From contig NZ_AP023213.1 of assembly GCF_014218275.1 (NCBI RefSeq), positions 434,001 to 498,000 on the forward strand: a stretch of DNA of 64,000 bases. The letters are read 5' to 3'. The notes under the pieces are model-generated. The model made no database searches, was not told the DNA's origin, and saw only the letters and a program-made list of their open reading frames with translations. Position numbers and translations under genes: made by a program. This stretch comes from Citrifermentans bremense. Lineage in GTDB: Bacteria; Desulfobacterota; Desulfuromonadia; Geobacterales; Geobacteraceae. Shown here in pieces: positions 1 to 7,936 of this stretch (position 1 is its first letter; every line of letters begins with the position of its first letter).

Positions 1-863
1 ACCAGCGTGTCAGGGACCTCTTCCGGGACACAGAGCTTCAACTGAAGCCCTTTTTCGTGGGCCGTCGCCGTCTGCGTCCTGACGATCTCGTTGATGCTGT
101 TCCTGAGGCTGAAGGTTCTGGACTCCAGTTCGACCTTTCCCGCCTCCACCTTCGAGAGGTCGAGTATGTCGTTGATGATGGCAAGAAGCCCCTCGGACGA
201 GGTGAGTATCCCATCCAGGTACTCCTTCTGTTCGGCGGAAAGCTCCGTGTAGGCAAGAAGCTGCGCCATGCCGACGATGCTGTTCATCGGGGTCCTGATC
301 TCGTGGCTCATGTTGGCCAGGAACTCCGTCTTGGCCCGGTTGGCGGCCTCGGCCGCCTCTCTTGCGAAAACCAGTTCCATCTCGGAGAGCTTTCGGTCGG
401 TGATGTCGAAGCAGTAGCCGATATAGCCGGCAAAGCTGCCGTCGAGCCCATTGAAGGGACGCCCGATGTCCAGTATCCAGCGGTAGATGCCGTCGTGGCG
501 CCTCAGCCGGTACTCCATCTCAAAGGGGGCCCGCTGGCGGAAGGCGCCCACCCATATGGCGACGCAGCGTTCCAGGTCGTCGGGATGGACACCTTGCGCC
601 CAGCCGTCTCCGTATTCCTCTTCCATGGTGCGGCCGGTGAATGAAAGCCAGGTGTTGTTGAACCAGTCGCACCTGGCCTGCGTGTCGGCGCGCCAGATCA
701 GTGCGGGTGCCTCGGCGAGGATGTTCAAGTAGTGATCCCGCGCCTCTGCCAGTTGCCCTTCGGCCCGCAGGCGCTCCTGTATCTCCTGTTTCAACTCGCG
801 GGTTCGCTCCTCGACCATATGCTCCAGAAAGGCGAAGCTGTGGGTGCCACTGGTCTTGTCCAT
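1..863 (-). CDS. PAS-domain sensor histidine kinase, 3' end beyond window
   Basis: The frame runs from ATG at 863 leftward off the window edge, giving about 287 residues. An AGGAGA ribosome site lies just upstream. The N-terminus (residues about 10-35) is charged and coiled-coil-like, followed by a PAS fold at about 35-160 with typical PAS wording such as GWAQGVHPDD, YRWILDIGRPF and the PAC-like GYCFDITDRK. A HisKA segment follows with the H-box MSHEIRTPMNS, phospho-acceptor His near residue 187. The ATPase domain and anything after it lie outside. No membrane segment is seen in the visible part, so this is likely a soluble kinase sensing through PAS. Many such enzymes are hybrids with C-terminal receiver domains; that cannot be judged here. 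The signal is unknown. Confidence 0.93.
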   Translation of the reverse strand, partial: MDKTSGTHSFAFLEHMVEERTRELKQEIQERLRAEGQLAEARDHYLNILAEAPALIWRADTQARCDWFNNTWLSFTGRTMEEEYGDGWAQGVHPDDLERCVAIWVGAFRQRAPFEMEYRLRRHDGIYRWILDIGRPFNGLDGSFAGYIGYCFDITDRKLSEMELVFAREAAEAANRAKTEFLANMSHEIRTPMNSIVGMAQLLAYTELSAEQKEYLDGILTSSEGLLAIINDILDLSKVEAGKVELESRTFSLRNSINEIVRTQTATAHEKGLQLKLCVPEEVPDTL

Positions 864-1092
864 TCTCGCAGCTCTCCTGGGAAGGCGCACGCTGTCGGCG
901 TGGAAAAATATCTGGGTGGTGCAGACGTTAGGTAGCGCGGCATTATAAGCAAATCATCATAAAGGCTCTAGAAATTTATGAGGAGCGCGGACTCATTAGT
1001 CCTTGGCTTTCAGCCGCATGCCGAGACGATTTTACTGAAAAAGCGAAGGCGAGGTTGTCGGCACTCGTCAGCACCAGATCTACCCCCGTGAA
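864..1092. other. Intergenic, no supported gene
   Basis: This is the divergent-side gap before the kinase gene. One plus-strand frame stays open without ATG from about 912 to 1131 and reads protein-like (for example EIYEERGLISPWLS), but it has no start codon or ribosome site. It may be the decayed tail of a lost gene or chance. Confidence 0.4.
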
Positions 1093-1129
1093 CAAAAAAA
1101 GCCTCTCGCCTTGGCAAGGCTGGAGGCTT
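1093..1129 (-). terminator. Rho-independent terminator of the maturation protease gene
   Basis: Read on the minus strand, AGCCTC and GAGGCT enclose an inner GCCTT/AAGGC stem and are followed by a run of seven T. It lies about 60 bases past the protease stop codon. Confidence 0.8.
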
Positions 1130-1186
1130 ATGTAGCGCGGTGGGGGTAAGGTAAGACTGGCCCGCGCGCGGGCAGCTCTTCCGCGG

Positions 1187-1696
1187 TCACTGGTCCCACC
1201 GGTAAGAAGGGGGAGGCGAGACAGGTTCGACGTGGGCTCCGATCCGCTCCAGTTCCTTCAGCACAGCCCCCTTCATGGTCTCCACCTGCAGGTTGACCTC
1301 TGCGCTCAGCTCGGAACCCAGCGCGAGAGATTTGGGCTGCACTCCGACAAGGACCAGTTCCGGAAGGGTGCGCCCCATCAATTGAGCTGCACCCAGCAGG
1401 TCCTTCAGCCCCAGTTGGTGTGGTGAAAGCTTGGTGTCCAGAGCTGAGGGAAGTTCCTCCCCGACCAGCCTGACGCAGAACCCCGGCTGCTTTCCGGTTT
1501 CGACTGCGTCAACCATGATGACATGGCTTTTTCCTTCCAGAAGCGGCAGTAGCGCTAGACCAAGAGTTCCACCGTCGACGACATCGACTCCAGCCGGAAA
1601 TCGGTACTCCCGCTGCAGTTCCTGGACCACCTTTGCGCCCACACCGTCATCACTCATAATGGTGTTGCCGATGCCGAGGACAAGAACCCTCGGCAT
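1187..1696 (-). CDS. HyaD/HybD-type hydrogenase maturation protease
   Basis: Starting at ATG 1696 the 169-residue protein opens PRVLVLGIGNTIMSDDGVG, the family signature in which the GIGN loop and the following acidic residues (DDG) help bind the nickel of the hydrogenase large-subunit precursor. These endopeptidases clip the C-terminal tail of the NiFe-hydrogenase large subunit after nickel insertion. A later Asp (MVDAVETG) matches the second metal-binding position. The same frame stays open upstream; ATG 1717 has a weak GGGGG ribosome site and is a possible alternative start, but family members normally begin close to the GIGN motif. No hydrogenase structural gene lies in the window, so the client enzyme is encoded elsewhere. 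A terminator follows. Confidence 0.88.
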   Translation of the reverse strand: MPRVLVLGIGNTIMSDDGVGAKVVQELQREYRFPAGVDVVDGGTLGLALLPLLEGKSHVIMVDAVETGKQPGFCVRLVGEELPSALDTKLSPHQLGLKDLLGAAQLMGRTLPELVLVGVQPKSLALGSELSAEVNLQVETMKGAVLKELERIGAHVEPVSPPPSYRWDQ

Positions 1697-2644
1697 GCAT
1701 TTCCCGCGTTGAGCCATCTTAACCCCCGTTGATTTTACCTTCATTAGCCGTGTCATCCGTGTCGGCCGAGTCTAGTCCTGAGGCCTGCCCATCGTTCTCA
1801 GGCAGGCGGCGTCCATTCCGTACCGCGTCTTACTCGCGGGCAGAACAATAGTAGTAAAAAAATGTTTTATCGTAAAGAGGGGTATAAAGCAAGGACTTCA
1901 TTTGCACTTTAAATTCGACAAGTTTTCGATAAAACATGGCATCAGAATTATAAAAGATATCCGCGTTTGTGCCATTTTGATGCCCAGGCCGGCTGCCACC
2001 TCTTCGCCTCTAGCTCCTTTCGCGCCCGCTTCTGCCCCCCCAGGTTCTTGCACACGATGGTCAATTCTTGCACAGCAGGCTGCAGGCTCAGACCTGTAAA
2101 TGGCCGTAAACGTTGTGGTTGTCGTTGGCATGTCACGTGCTTAAATGAAAAGTAATTAAATATCATTTATGCGCACGATGCTCCTTTCCGCCAAAGGGAT
2201 TTACACGGCATCGAACGCAAGCGCACGAAGGACTGAGCCACACGGCGTAAGGTCTGGAGAGAAGGCTGTAGGATGCACGAAGTGCGAACTCAAAGCGGCT
2301 AGCTGCAGTGTATCGACTCCGTCCTAATGGATCTTCACTGGTTGAAGGTTGATGGACCTCTTTATAGGCGTGAGTCCTAATCTCAAGAACCGACAGCATT
2401 CGGCGCTCACTTCAATGTGCAGTGGCATTGACAAAATCCAAGATGCAATTGCATCCAATAGGGATAGACTTTAACAGCATACCGCTCTCCTTCTCTGAGC
2501 ATTGGTTTTTTTTGGTCTAAACCCGTTTTGCCAGACTTGAGACGGGATGCACTTTTGAGGCGCTGCTTGCCACCAGGCTGACGCCATTTTTACCCACTGG
2601 TTCTGCTGAAGAGATTCGAGTTCAGGTGCAAAGAGGAGGTTGAC
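1697..2644. other. Long intergenic stretch without supported genes
   Basis: About 950 bases with only short frames on both strands, none with both a ribosome site and family-like sequence. The right half is less GC-rich than the surroundings. The one site noted is a sigma-54-like promoter at 2126-2142 pointing right. Confidence 0.5.
2126..2142 (+). promoter_or_regulatory. Candidate sigma-54 promoter without an obvious gene
   Basis: The sequence TTGGCATGTCACGTGCT has the invariant GG and GC dinucleotides exactly 10 bases apart and matches the -24 element (TTGGCAYG) fully; the -12 element is GTGCT rather than TTGCT. The nearest rightward open frame starts more than 480 bases away, so either a long leader or an unrecognised small transcript would be made. 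Confidence 0.35.
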
Positions 2645-2752
2645 ATGTCTGGAGAAACGTACCGCAACCGTGCGTCGCCTCCATTTTGGTGCGGACACTG
2701 GGGGCGACCCGACGGGGACGTCTCACCCATGGGAAAGCATCACCGGGTTTAA
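2645..2752 (+). CDS. Possible 35-residue upstream ORF before the lipoprotein gene
   Basis: ATG 2645 sits behind a near-perfect ribosome site (AGAGGAGG, good spacing) and the frame ends at TAA 2750-2752, 14 bases before the lipoprotein start. The peptide begins MSGETYRNRASPPFWCGHWG and contains no signal sequence. It could be a leader peptide that couples translation to the downstream gene, or a spurious frame behind a chance Shine-Dalgarno sequence. Confidence 0.3.
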   Translation: MSGETYRNRASPPFWCGHWGRPDGDVSPMGKHHRV

Positions 2753-2766
2753 CTGGGAGGTCCGAG

Positions 2767-3609
2767 ATGAAAAGGTTACTGGTGATTCTAACGATCGTCG
2801 TCATGTCACTCCTGTTCGGTTGTGGTGGTGGAGGCGGCAGCAGTGGAGGCAGTAATACCGGATCTGTCAACAACAGCACCGACGGCGGAACAGGCGGTAG
2901 CACCGGCAGCATCACGAACCCCACTGGCGGGACTGGGTCCAGCGGTGGAACCAATGACAGCACCTCAGGCGGGACTGGCAGCGGTACGGGAGGCACAGTC
3001 GACACTCCGGTGTCGCCCCCGGCGGTTACCATTCCGGGGGCGCCGACTGGGGTCACGGTACAGCCGGGAGATGGCCAAGTCACCATCTCCTGGAGCCCCG
3101 TCGCCAATGCAACTTCGTACAACGTATATTGGTCTACCACTGGTAGTGTGACGCCCAGTGTGGCAACGCGAAAGGTCGGCGCCGTCTCACCCTGTGTGCT
3201 CACTGGCTTGATGAACTGGACAATCTACTACTTCGTCGTCACGGCAGTTAACCAGTCAGGAGAATCGGCAGTCTCGACTGAACTGAGCGCCACTCCGGAG
3301 GCGCTGTTTGTTGCCGAGATGGTGAACGGGAAAACCTTCGACTACACCATCTCGCCAGACGGGTATGGAGTGGTTACTTTCAACCCGGACGGGACCTTCA
3401 CAGGGCAGAATTTGAAAGTCGGTCAGCCTATGGCCGGACAGTGGGGCCTCCAGGACGGCGTATTGATACTCGTGTATCCATGGGTAAAAGCGGAGTACTT
3501 CTTCCTCAGCTCAGGCACCCCGGCATCGTTCCAGGTTATTTATTTGAGGCGCAACTATGAAGACGGCAGTGTCACCAGCCCTGTAGCAGGTACTTTTAAC
3601 CTGAAATAG
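2767..3609 (+). CDS. Secreted lipoprotein with one fibronectin type III domain
   Basis: The start at 2767 is chosen because MKRLLVILTIVVMSLLFGC gives a signal peptide with lipobox LFGC, and GGGAGG lies upstream; the frame is open 81 bases further but that would bury the signal. After the lipidated Cys comes a Gly/Ser/Thr-rich low-complexity linker of about 60 residues (residues 21-80), then a fibronectin type III domain at roughly 90-180 (APTGVTVQPGDGQVTISW to GESAVSTELSATPE), then a C-terminal module of about 90 residues rich in aromatic residues and beta-strand-like. The protein is probably anchored in the outer membrane and exposed. No enzymatic motif is seen. A terminator follows, so it is a single-gene unit, perhaps with the small upstream ORF. 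Confidence 0.85.
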   Translation: MKRLLVILTIVVMSLLFGCGGGGGSSGGSNTGSVNNSTDGGTGGSTGSITNPTGGTGSSGGTNDSTSGGTGSGTGGTVDTPVSPPAVTIPGAPTGVTVQPGDGQVTISWSPVANATSYNVYWSTTGSVTPSVATRKVGAVSPCVLTGLMNWTIYYFVVTAVNQSGESAVSTELSATPEALFVAEMVNGKTFDYTISPDGYGVVTFNPDGTFTGQNLKVGQPMAGQWGLQDGVLILVYPWVKAEYFFLSSGTPASFQVIYLRRNYEDGSVTSPVAGTFNLK

Positions 3610-3635
3610 AACTGGTGAGCCTAAGCGGAAGTACT

Positions 3636-3666
3636 ATAAGGCGGTCAACGACCGCCTTATTCTTTT
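3636..3666 (+). terminator. Terminator after the fibronectin lipoprotein gene
   Basis: An 11-bp perfect stem (ATAAGGCGGTC, loop AAC, GACCGCCTTAT) is followed by TTCTTTT. It stands 27 bases past the lipoprotein stop. Confidence 0.88.
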
Positions 3667-3756
3667 GGGCCAACGGCGAAGGAGGCGTGCAACTAAAAGT
3701 GAGCTCTGGATCATATTGTTGGAGTCTGTGTATGCGGGGAGGTACTTCGGCACACG

Positions 3757-3803
3757 GAACGAAAATGGCCGATTCCTTTTTAGGAATCGGCCATGGTTTT
3801 TTT
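3757..3803 (-). terminator. Strong hairpin, probably the original tRNA-Asn terminator
   Basis: A 12-bp perfect stem (ATGGCCGATTCC / GGAATCGGCCAT) has T-rich tails on both strands. It sits directly outside the partial tRNA copy at 3802-3847, where the terminator of the tRNA gene would have been before the island inserted. Confidence 0.75.
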
Positions 3804-3847
3804 GGCTCCCCATCGCGGACTCGAACCACGGACATGGTGATTAACAG
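3802..3847 (-). repeat. Attachment-site repeat: 3' part of tRNA-Asn
   Basis: These 46 bases are identical to 13657-13702, the 3' part (with CCA) of the intact tRNA-Asn gene. The copy stops at the anticodon arm and has no 5' half. It marks the outer end of the island; tyrosine integrases of the P4 type recombine within tRNA 3' ends. Confidence 0.95.
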
Positions 3848-3990
3848 AGCGTCCCAAGCCCCTTTTCAGGCCATTTCATGCCGTTTCAGGGCTGTTCAAA
3901 AAACCTCGTAAACGTAGACACCACGGCCTTTTACGGCTAACATCCTATTCAGGACATTGCACCACGTTTCACTGCAGCACAACCACAAAA

Positions 3991-4048
3991 GGATACGTGG
4001 GAGGATACGTGGAAAGATCACCATGTCGTTCTGGAAAAGGATACGTGG
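3991..4048 (+). repeat. Three GGATACGTGG direct repeats at the left island end
   Basis: Identical 10-mers occur at 3991-4000, 4003-4012 and 4039-4048, just upstream of the integrase gene. The same 10-mer occurs in pairs at 13309-13329 and 13592-13613 near the other end. Clustered direct repeats flanking both att sites are what integrase arm-type or excisionase binding sites look like; a role in autoregulating the integrase is also possible. Confidence 0.65.
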
Positions 4049-4076
4049 CGAAAAACGGCGGTTGAGAGGTGGGAAA

Positions 4077-5396
4077 ATGAAAAGCAGAATCAGGTTTACG
4101 GACCTGTACATTAAAAACCTGAAGCCGATGGAAAAGGATTTCTGGGCGCGCGAAGGATTAGGGTTTGCGGTCCGGGTGGTTCCTTCCGGGGAGAAGCTTT
4201 GGTATTACATTTACACCTTCCAGGGAAAGAAGCGGTACATGTGGCTCGGGAGCTATCCTGCGGTGCCGTTGGCGGCTGCCCGGGAGGCCTGTGAAGTAGC
4301 AAGGGCCAAGGTGAAAACGGGGGTAGACCCATTGGCGCAGAAGGAAGCGGAGCTGGAGGAGCGGCGCAGGGCTCCCACGGTTGCCGAGCTGTGCGCCGAG
4401 TATCTGGAGCGCCACGCCAAGCAGTTCAAGCGCTCCTGGCAGAAAGACGAGCAGATGATAAAGCGGGACGTACTGCCGGAGTGGGGCAAGCGGAAGGCTC
4501 GGGACATCACCAAGCGGGACGTGGTCCTGCTGCTGGAAAAGATCATGGATCGCGGGGCGCCGGTACAGGCCAACACCACGTTCGCCCTGGTCCGGAAGAT
4601 GTTCAACTTTGCGGTGGAGCGGGACATCCTGGAGCACACCCCCTGCCACGGCGTCAAGCCTCCAGCGCCCAAGGTCGCTCGGGACCGGGTCCTCTCGGAA
4701 GCAGAGATCAGGACCTTCTGGAACAACCTGGATGCCTGCGCCATGTCCAATGAAAGCAGGCGCGCGTTGAAGCTGGTGCTGGTCACCGCGCAGCGGCCGG
4801 GCGAAGTGATCGGGATGCATACCGACGAGATCAAGGGGGACTGGTGGATACTCCCTGGAGAGAGGGTGAAAAACAAGAAGTCCCACCGGGTGTACCTGTC
4901 GACGCTCGCCAGAGAGATCCTGGCGGAGGCCGTCGCCGAGAACAAGGAAAAGCAGGGCATCCCGGGGGACCAGGAGTATCACGGCTTCATGTTTCCCTCG
5001 CCGCAGCGCGCCAAAGTGCAGTCCATAGATCCGCAAGCGCTGATAGTGGCAGTGGGGCGGGCCCTTGCCTCCCCTGTGCTCGATCAGAACTTCAAACGGG
5101 TCCTCGACCGGGATGGGAAGCCCGCCACGGTAAACCGGCTCGACGTCGCCCACTTCACCCCGCACGATCTGAGGCGCACCGCGGCAACGTTCATGGCCGA
5201 ATCCGGCGAGATGGATGAGGTGATCGACGCCGTTTTGAACCACGCCAAGCAGGGGGTGATCAGGGTCTACAACCAGTTCAAGTACGACGCGCAGAAGCAA
5301 GCGGCTCTCGAATCCTGGTCCAGGAGACTCATCGGCATCACCACCGGAGTGAAGGGGAAGGTGATCGCCATCGGCAGCCGGTCCAAGCCGGCGTAA
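4077..5396 (+). CDS. P4-type tyrosine integrase of island 1
   Basis: Site-specific recombinase that would integrate and excise the island at tRNA-Asn. From ATG 4077 (GAGAGGTGGG ribosome site) the protein has 439 residues, typical for P4-family integrases. The N-terminal DUF4102-like arm-binding domain shows DLYIKNLKP, GLGFAVRVVPSGEKLW and the conserved LGSYPAVPLAAAR. A core-binding domain follows, then the catalytic domain with first Arg in TAQRPGEVIGM, the HDLRRTAAT box and Tyr nucleophile in GVIRVYNQF. The frame is open 120 bases further upstream but runs through the GGATACGTGG repeats and gives an unlikely Arg/Lys-rich extension. All catalytic residues are present, so it should be active. 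Confidence 0.93.
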   Translation: MKSRIRFTDLYIKNLKPMEKDFWAREGLGFAVRVVPSGEKLWYYIYTFQGKKRYMWLGSYPAVPLAAAREACEVARAKVKTGVDPLAQKEAELEERRRAPTVAELCAEYLERHAKQFKRSWQKDEQMIKRDVLPEWGKRKARDITKRDVVLLLEKIMDRGAPVQANTTFALVRKMFNFAVERDILEHTPCHGVKPPAPKVARDRVLSEAEIRTFWNNLDACAMSNESRRALKLVLVTAQRPGEVIGMHTDEIKGDWWILPGERVKNKKSHRVYLSTLAREILAEAVAENKEKQGIPGDQEYHGFMFPSPQRAKVQSIDPQALIVAVGRALASPVLDQNFKRVLDRDGKPATVNRLDVAHFTPHDLRRTAATFMAESGEMDEVIDAVLNHAKQGVIRVYNQFKYDAQKQAALESWSRRLIGITTGVKGKVIAIGSRSKPA

Positions 5397-5433
5397 TCCA
5401 ACTTGTCAATTTGTAGCTTATAGGCTAATATCT

Positions 5434-5790
5434 ATGACGACACAGACTTTTCCTTTCGAAATCGAGTATTACAGGACGGAGGGGGGCACAGCGCCGTTTA
5501 GGGAATGGCTGCAGGCCCTGCGGGATGTAACCGGGCGCGCCAAGATCCGCGTCCGGCTGGACCGGGCACGGCTTGGGAACCTGGGGGACCATAAGAACCT
5601 GGGTGAGGGGCTGTACGAGCTGCGGGTCGACTATGGCCCTGGGTATCGCGTCTATTACACCCTTGAGGGAAACCGGCTGATCCTGCTTTTGGTCGGCGGG
5701 GACAAGGAGTCCCAGCGACGGGATATCGCGAAGGCTGCGGGGTGCTTGCAGGATCACAGAAGGAGACATCAAGATGGCTCACACGACTGA
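5434..5790 (+). CDS. HigB/Gp49-family (RelE-like) toxin
   Basis: The 118-residue protein contains the family pattern EYYRTEGGTAPFREWLQAL near the N-terminus and the core GEGLYELRVDYGPGYRVYY followed by ILLLVGGDKESQ, the beta-sheet of RelE-superfamily mRNA interferases of the Gp49/HigB group (COG3657 type). Such toxins cleave ribosome-bound mRNA; the basic residues in RVRLDRARLGN and GYRVYY are where that activity is expected. It overlaps the downstream antitoxin gene by 17 bases, giving the toxin-first order usual for this group. The pair would stabilise the island by addiction. The last 20 residues are polar and probably disordered. Confidence 0.9.
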   Translation: MTTQTFPFEIEYYRTEGGTAPFREWLQALRDVTGRAKIRVRLDRARLGNLGDHKNLGEGLYELRVDYGPGYRVYYTLEGNRLILLLVGGDKESQRRDIAKAAGCLQDHRRRHQDGSHD

Positions 5791-6076
5791 CTACCAGAAG
5801 GATCTCATCGAGGCGTTGAAGGACCCGGCCGAGGCGGCGGCATACCTGAACGCGGCCTTGGAAGAGGGGGACCGGGAAGCCTTCCTTCTTGCCTTGCGCA
5901 ACGTCGCGGAGGCAAACGGTGGCATGGCTGCGGTAGCGGACAAGGCCCATCTAAACCGTGAAAGCCTGTATCGCACCCTGTCGCGTCGGGGCAACCCCGA
6001 AATCAGGACACTGTTCAACCTGCTGCACGGAGTAGGGCTGCGGTTGAATATCACCCCGGAGCGCGCGTCCGCCTAG
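5774..6076 (+). CDS. HigA/COG3636-type antitoxin
   Basis: This 100-residue protein neutralises the preceding toxin and probably represses the shared promoter. It opens with the family-typical region DYQKDLIEALKDPAEAAAYL and AALEEGDREAFLLALRNVAEA, then has an HTH at about residues 55-85 (GGMAAVADKAHLNRESLYRTLS) ending NPEIRTLFNLLHGVGLRL. Length and order match addiction-module antidotes of this family. ATG 5774 lies inside the toxin gene behind AGGAGA, so the two proteins are translationally coupled. Confidence 0.9.
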   Translation: MAHTTDYQKDLIEALKDPAEAAAYLNAALEEGDREAFLLALRNVAEANGGMAAVADKAHLNRESLYRTLSRRGNPEIRTLFNLLHGVGLRLNITPERASA

Positions 6077-6105
6077 TACACCCGGACACACGGCAAATCT
6101 CAAAG

Positions 6106-6141
6106 AGGGGGGCGGAGTTCAGAATCGAGTTCCCGCCCCCT
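6106..6141. terminator. GC-rich hairpin between convergent genes
   Basis: AGGGGGGCGG pairs with CCGCCCCCT around a 17-base loop. There is no clear T-run on either side, so it is a weak intrinsic terminator at best. It separates the antitoxin gene from the convergent cupin gene. Confidence 0.45.
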
Positions 6142-6146
6142 AAGCT

Positions 6147-6518
6147 TCAGACTCTCTTTGCGTAGTCAATCATCCCCTGGAAATCGACCACCACGGCCGG
6201 TTCGTCGCCGACGACCCAGGCATCGTGCCCCATCGGGAGCAGCGCGACGTCGCCGGGGCCGCAATCGAACTCGCTGCCGTCATCCATCACCACATGGAGC
6301 CTGCCGGAGACGTGGTACTGGAAGTGGGGAGCCTCGCAGCTTTTGGTCTTGACGAGCGGCTGGACCGACTCGGACCAGCGCCACCCGGGCAAGAATGTGG
6401 CTCGCCCCACCCACGCACCACCAATATCCAGCATTTCCACCCTTCCCTTGGGAAACTCACGTACTTCGTCCGGCTTTCCGAAGTTCTTTACTGCAGATCT
6501 ACCCGTTACCAGTTCCAT
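6147..6518 (-). CDS. Cupin-fold protein
   Basis: A 123-residue single-domain cupin with good ribosome site AAAGGAGG. The two cupin motifs appear as HFQYHVSGRLHVVMDDG (around residue 69) and GPGDVALLPMGHDAWVVGDE (around 92). Motif 1 keeps two His (CEAPHFQYHVSG) and motif 2 has one His, so metal binding is possible. Small cupins of this form include EutQ-like and uncharacterised signalling or enzyme subunits; the substrate cannot be told. It is the last leftward gene of the island cargo and may be outside the cassette array, since no clear attC-like site separates it from its neighbour. Confidence 0.8.
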   Translation of the reverse strand: MELVTGRSAVKNFGKPDEVREFPKGRVEMLDIGGAWVGRATFLPGWRWSESVQPLVKTKSCEAPHFQYHVSGRLHVVMDDGSEFDCGPGDVALLPMGHDAWVVGDEPAVVVDFQGMIDYAKRV

Positions 6519-6682
6519 GGCAGCCTCCTTTCAACTGGTTGTCTTCGCGGCCTCGCCGACCAAAGCACCGCGACCGGCAAGACACGCCCGTCAATACTGC
6601 CATAACAAATTTATAAGGCAACCGCCACAGGGTACCGCGGCCCGGACCTTCGCCAGAAGAGCCGCGAAGGTAGTATTGTCTG

Positions 6683-7306
6683 CTATCTCGATTGTCCAAG
6701 TAACTGAGCTAAAGTATGGGTACGTTGGACTGCAGGTTCATAATTTTGCTCATTGCTGATCAACGATGGCGTGACCAACAGGGCTCCATTCTGGTATTCA
6801 ACTGACAAGCCCTCATGATGTAGAAAGAAGGTAATGATCTCAGGTCTCAGCATCGCCGCGAAGGTTCCGTCATCCTCAGATGAGATATCGTACATATCTA
6901 CAAGAGATTGAGGAAATGAAGCGCGATGGTCTCCGATCCCGAGCATGTCTCCAACCTCTTTTGTGAAGGTTTTAGGTTTCAGGATGAATTTTGGGATAGG
7001 CAGATCCAGGGATGTCAGTAGAATACCAAAAGTGGTAGGCGAGTAACGGCTCCTAGAGATAGTGAAGACACAAGTGTTCATACCGTTAACGGTCCCCGCG
7101 AAGAATTGGGAAAGGTAGGGAGTATTCACCCAAGACGTGAGAGCAGAAAATTTACGCTTGTTGAGCAGCGCATCAAACTCACGCCTGGAGAAATCTGACA
7201 GTCCCAGTCCGCAGGTGGCTTGTCCAGAAGGTACTTTTTTCTCGCACCACCAGAAGACACCGGTGACAAGCACCACAACGGCAAGAATTAAAAAAATCAG
7301 GCCCAC
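6683..7306 (-). CDS. Membrane-anchored hypothetical protein (cassette gene)
   Basis: Starts at GTG 7306 and encodes 207 residues. The N-terminus GLIFLILAVVVLVTGVFWW is one clear membrane segment; the remaining 185 residues look like a soluble domain with no motif recognised. The C-terminal part (HHEGLSVEYQNGALLVTPS) looks beta-rich. The ribosome site is poor, as is usual for integron cassette genes. An attC-like palindrome (7337-7396) precedes its start. Function unknown. Confidence 0.7.
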   Translation of the reverse strand: MGLIFLILAVVVLVTGVFWWCEKKVPSGQATCGLGLSDFSRREFDALLNKRKFSALTSWVNTPYLSQFFAGTVNGMNTCVFTISRSRYSPTTFGILLTSLDLPIPKFILKPKTFTKEVGDMLGIGDHRASFPQSLVDMYDISSEDDGTFAAMLRPEIITFFLHHEGLSVEYQNGALLVTPSLISNEQNYEPAVQRTHTLAQLLGQSR

Positions 7307-7336
7307 TGTCGCACCGTTACTTTAATTTTTATTTTC

Positions 7337-7396
7337 TGCATCTACGCGGTGTCAGGTTCACCGGCCTCAAGGCCGCGTGCAACCGGCTGGTTATGC
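7337..7396 (-). repeat. attC-like site (degenerate)
   Basis: On the minus strand it begins GCATAAC and ends near GTAGATGC, with GGTT/AACC and GCGGCC/GGCCGG inner pairs. One simple site is imperfect. It lies between two leftward genes, where a cassette junction is expected. Confidence 0.45.
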
Positions 7397-7468
7397 GATT
7401 TGATTTTGTGTTGGAGTATTTTGTCGGAACTTCTATGTATTCTCTACTCACTCACAACCAACAATCTC

Positions 7469-7936
7469 TTAATTGATGGTGATCATTGCATAGCCCTTGT
7501 TCTGGTAGCCGATCAACGAGTTTATAACATTCGCGACTAGCTTTACTTCAGGGAACAGCTTCTCCGGATCGGCTTTGAATACCCGCATGGCTAACGCGCA
7601 AGCCTCAAATCGGACCCCCAATTTTTTCAAATCTCGGATCAGATCCTTGGCCTCATCGTCTAGAGCTGTATTTGTAAGTAGTCTGACCCCGGGGCCTCGA
7701 AAAACTATAATCATCTGGGGCTTGATTCCCTGGGCAACCATCCCTTCATATGTTTCTTTAAATAGATTTAGGTTGAAGTTTAGCTTGTCGAGATCGGGCA
7801 CCCGCACATCGAAAATTACTTTGGCAGACGTCAATCCTGCCAAGGCCTCCCGATCGTCAGGTTTCTGTACAGCATAAAGAGACCCAGTGCAGGCAAGAAC
7901 TGCGATAATTACTGCCAACAGCCGTTGAAGGTTCAT
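7469..7936 (-). CDS. Exported DsrE-family protein (cassette gene)
   Basis: The 155-residue protein starts with a signal peptide (MNLQRLLAVIIAVLACTGSLYA) and continues with a DsrE/DsrF-like alpha/beta fold: KVIFDVRVPDLDKLNFNL, then GMVAQGIKPQMIIVFRGPGVRLL, the pattern of this family, and a C-terminal LVANVINSLIGYQNKGYAMITI. A single Cys (RFEACALAMRVF) sits where many DsrE-like proteins carry the sulfur-accepting Cys, so sulfur transfer in the periplasm is possible, but related exported proteins have no proven function. GGAGGGG precedes ATG 7936. It lies in the cassette array and is flanked by attC-like sites shared with the overlapping gene upstream. Confidence 0.8.
   Translation of the reverse strand: MNLQRLLAVIIAVLACTGSLYAVQKPDDREALAGLTSAKVIFDVRVPDLDKLNFNLNLFKETYEGMVAQGIKPQMIIVFRGPGVRLLTNTALDDEAKDLIRDLKKLGVRFEACALAMRVFKADPEKLFPEVKLVANVINSLIGYQNKGYAMITIN

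Noticed and set aside
2500-2766. Possible cyclic-di-GMP (GEMM) riboswitch before the fibronectin lipoprotein
   Set aside because: The GEMM core words, such as ACGCAAAGCC, are absent.
4158-5300. Long minus-strand open frame opposite the island 1 integrase
   Set aside because: It is the antisense of a clear integrase gene; its translation is Arg/Pro/His-rich without any family motif, as expected from GC-rich antisense DNA.
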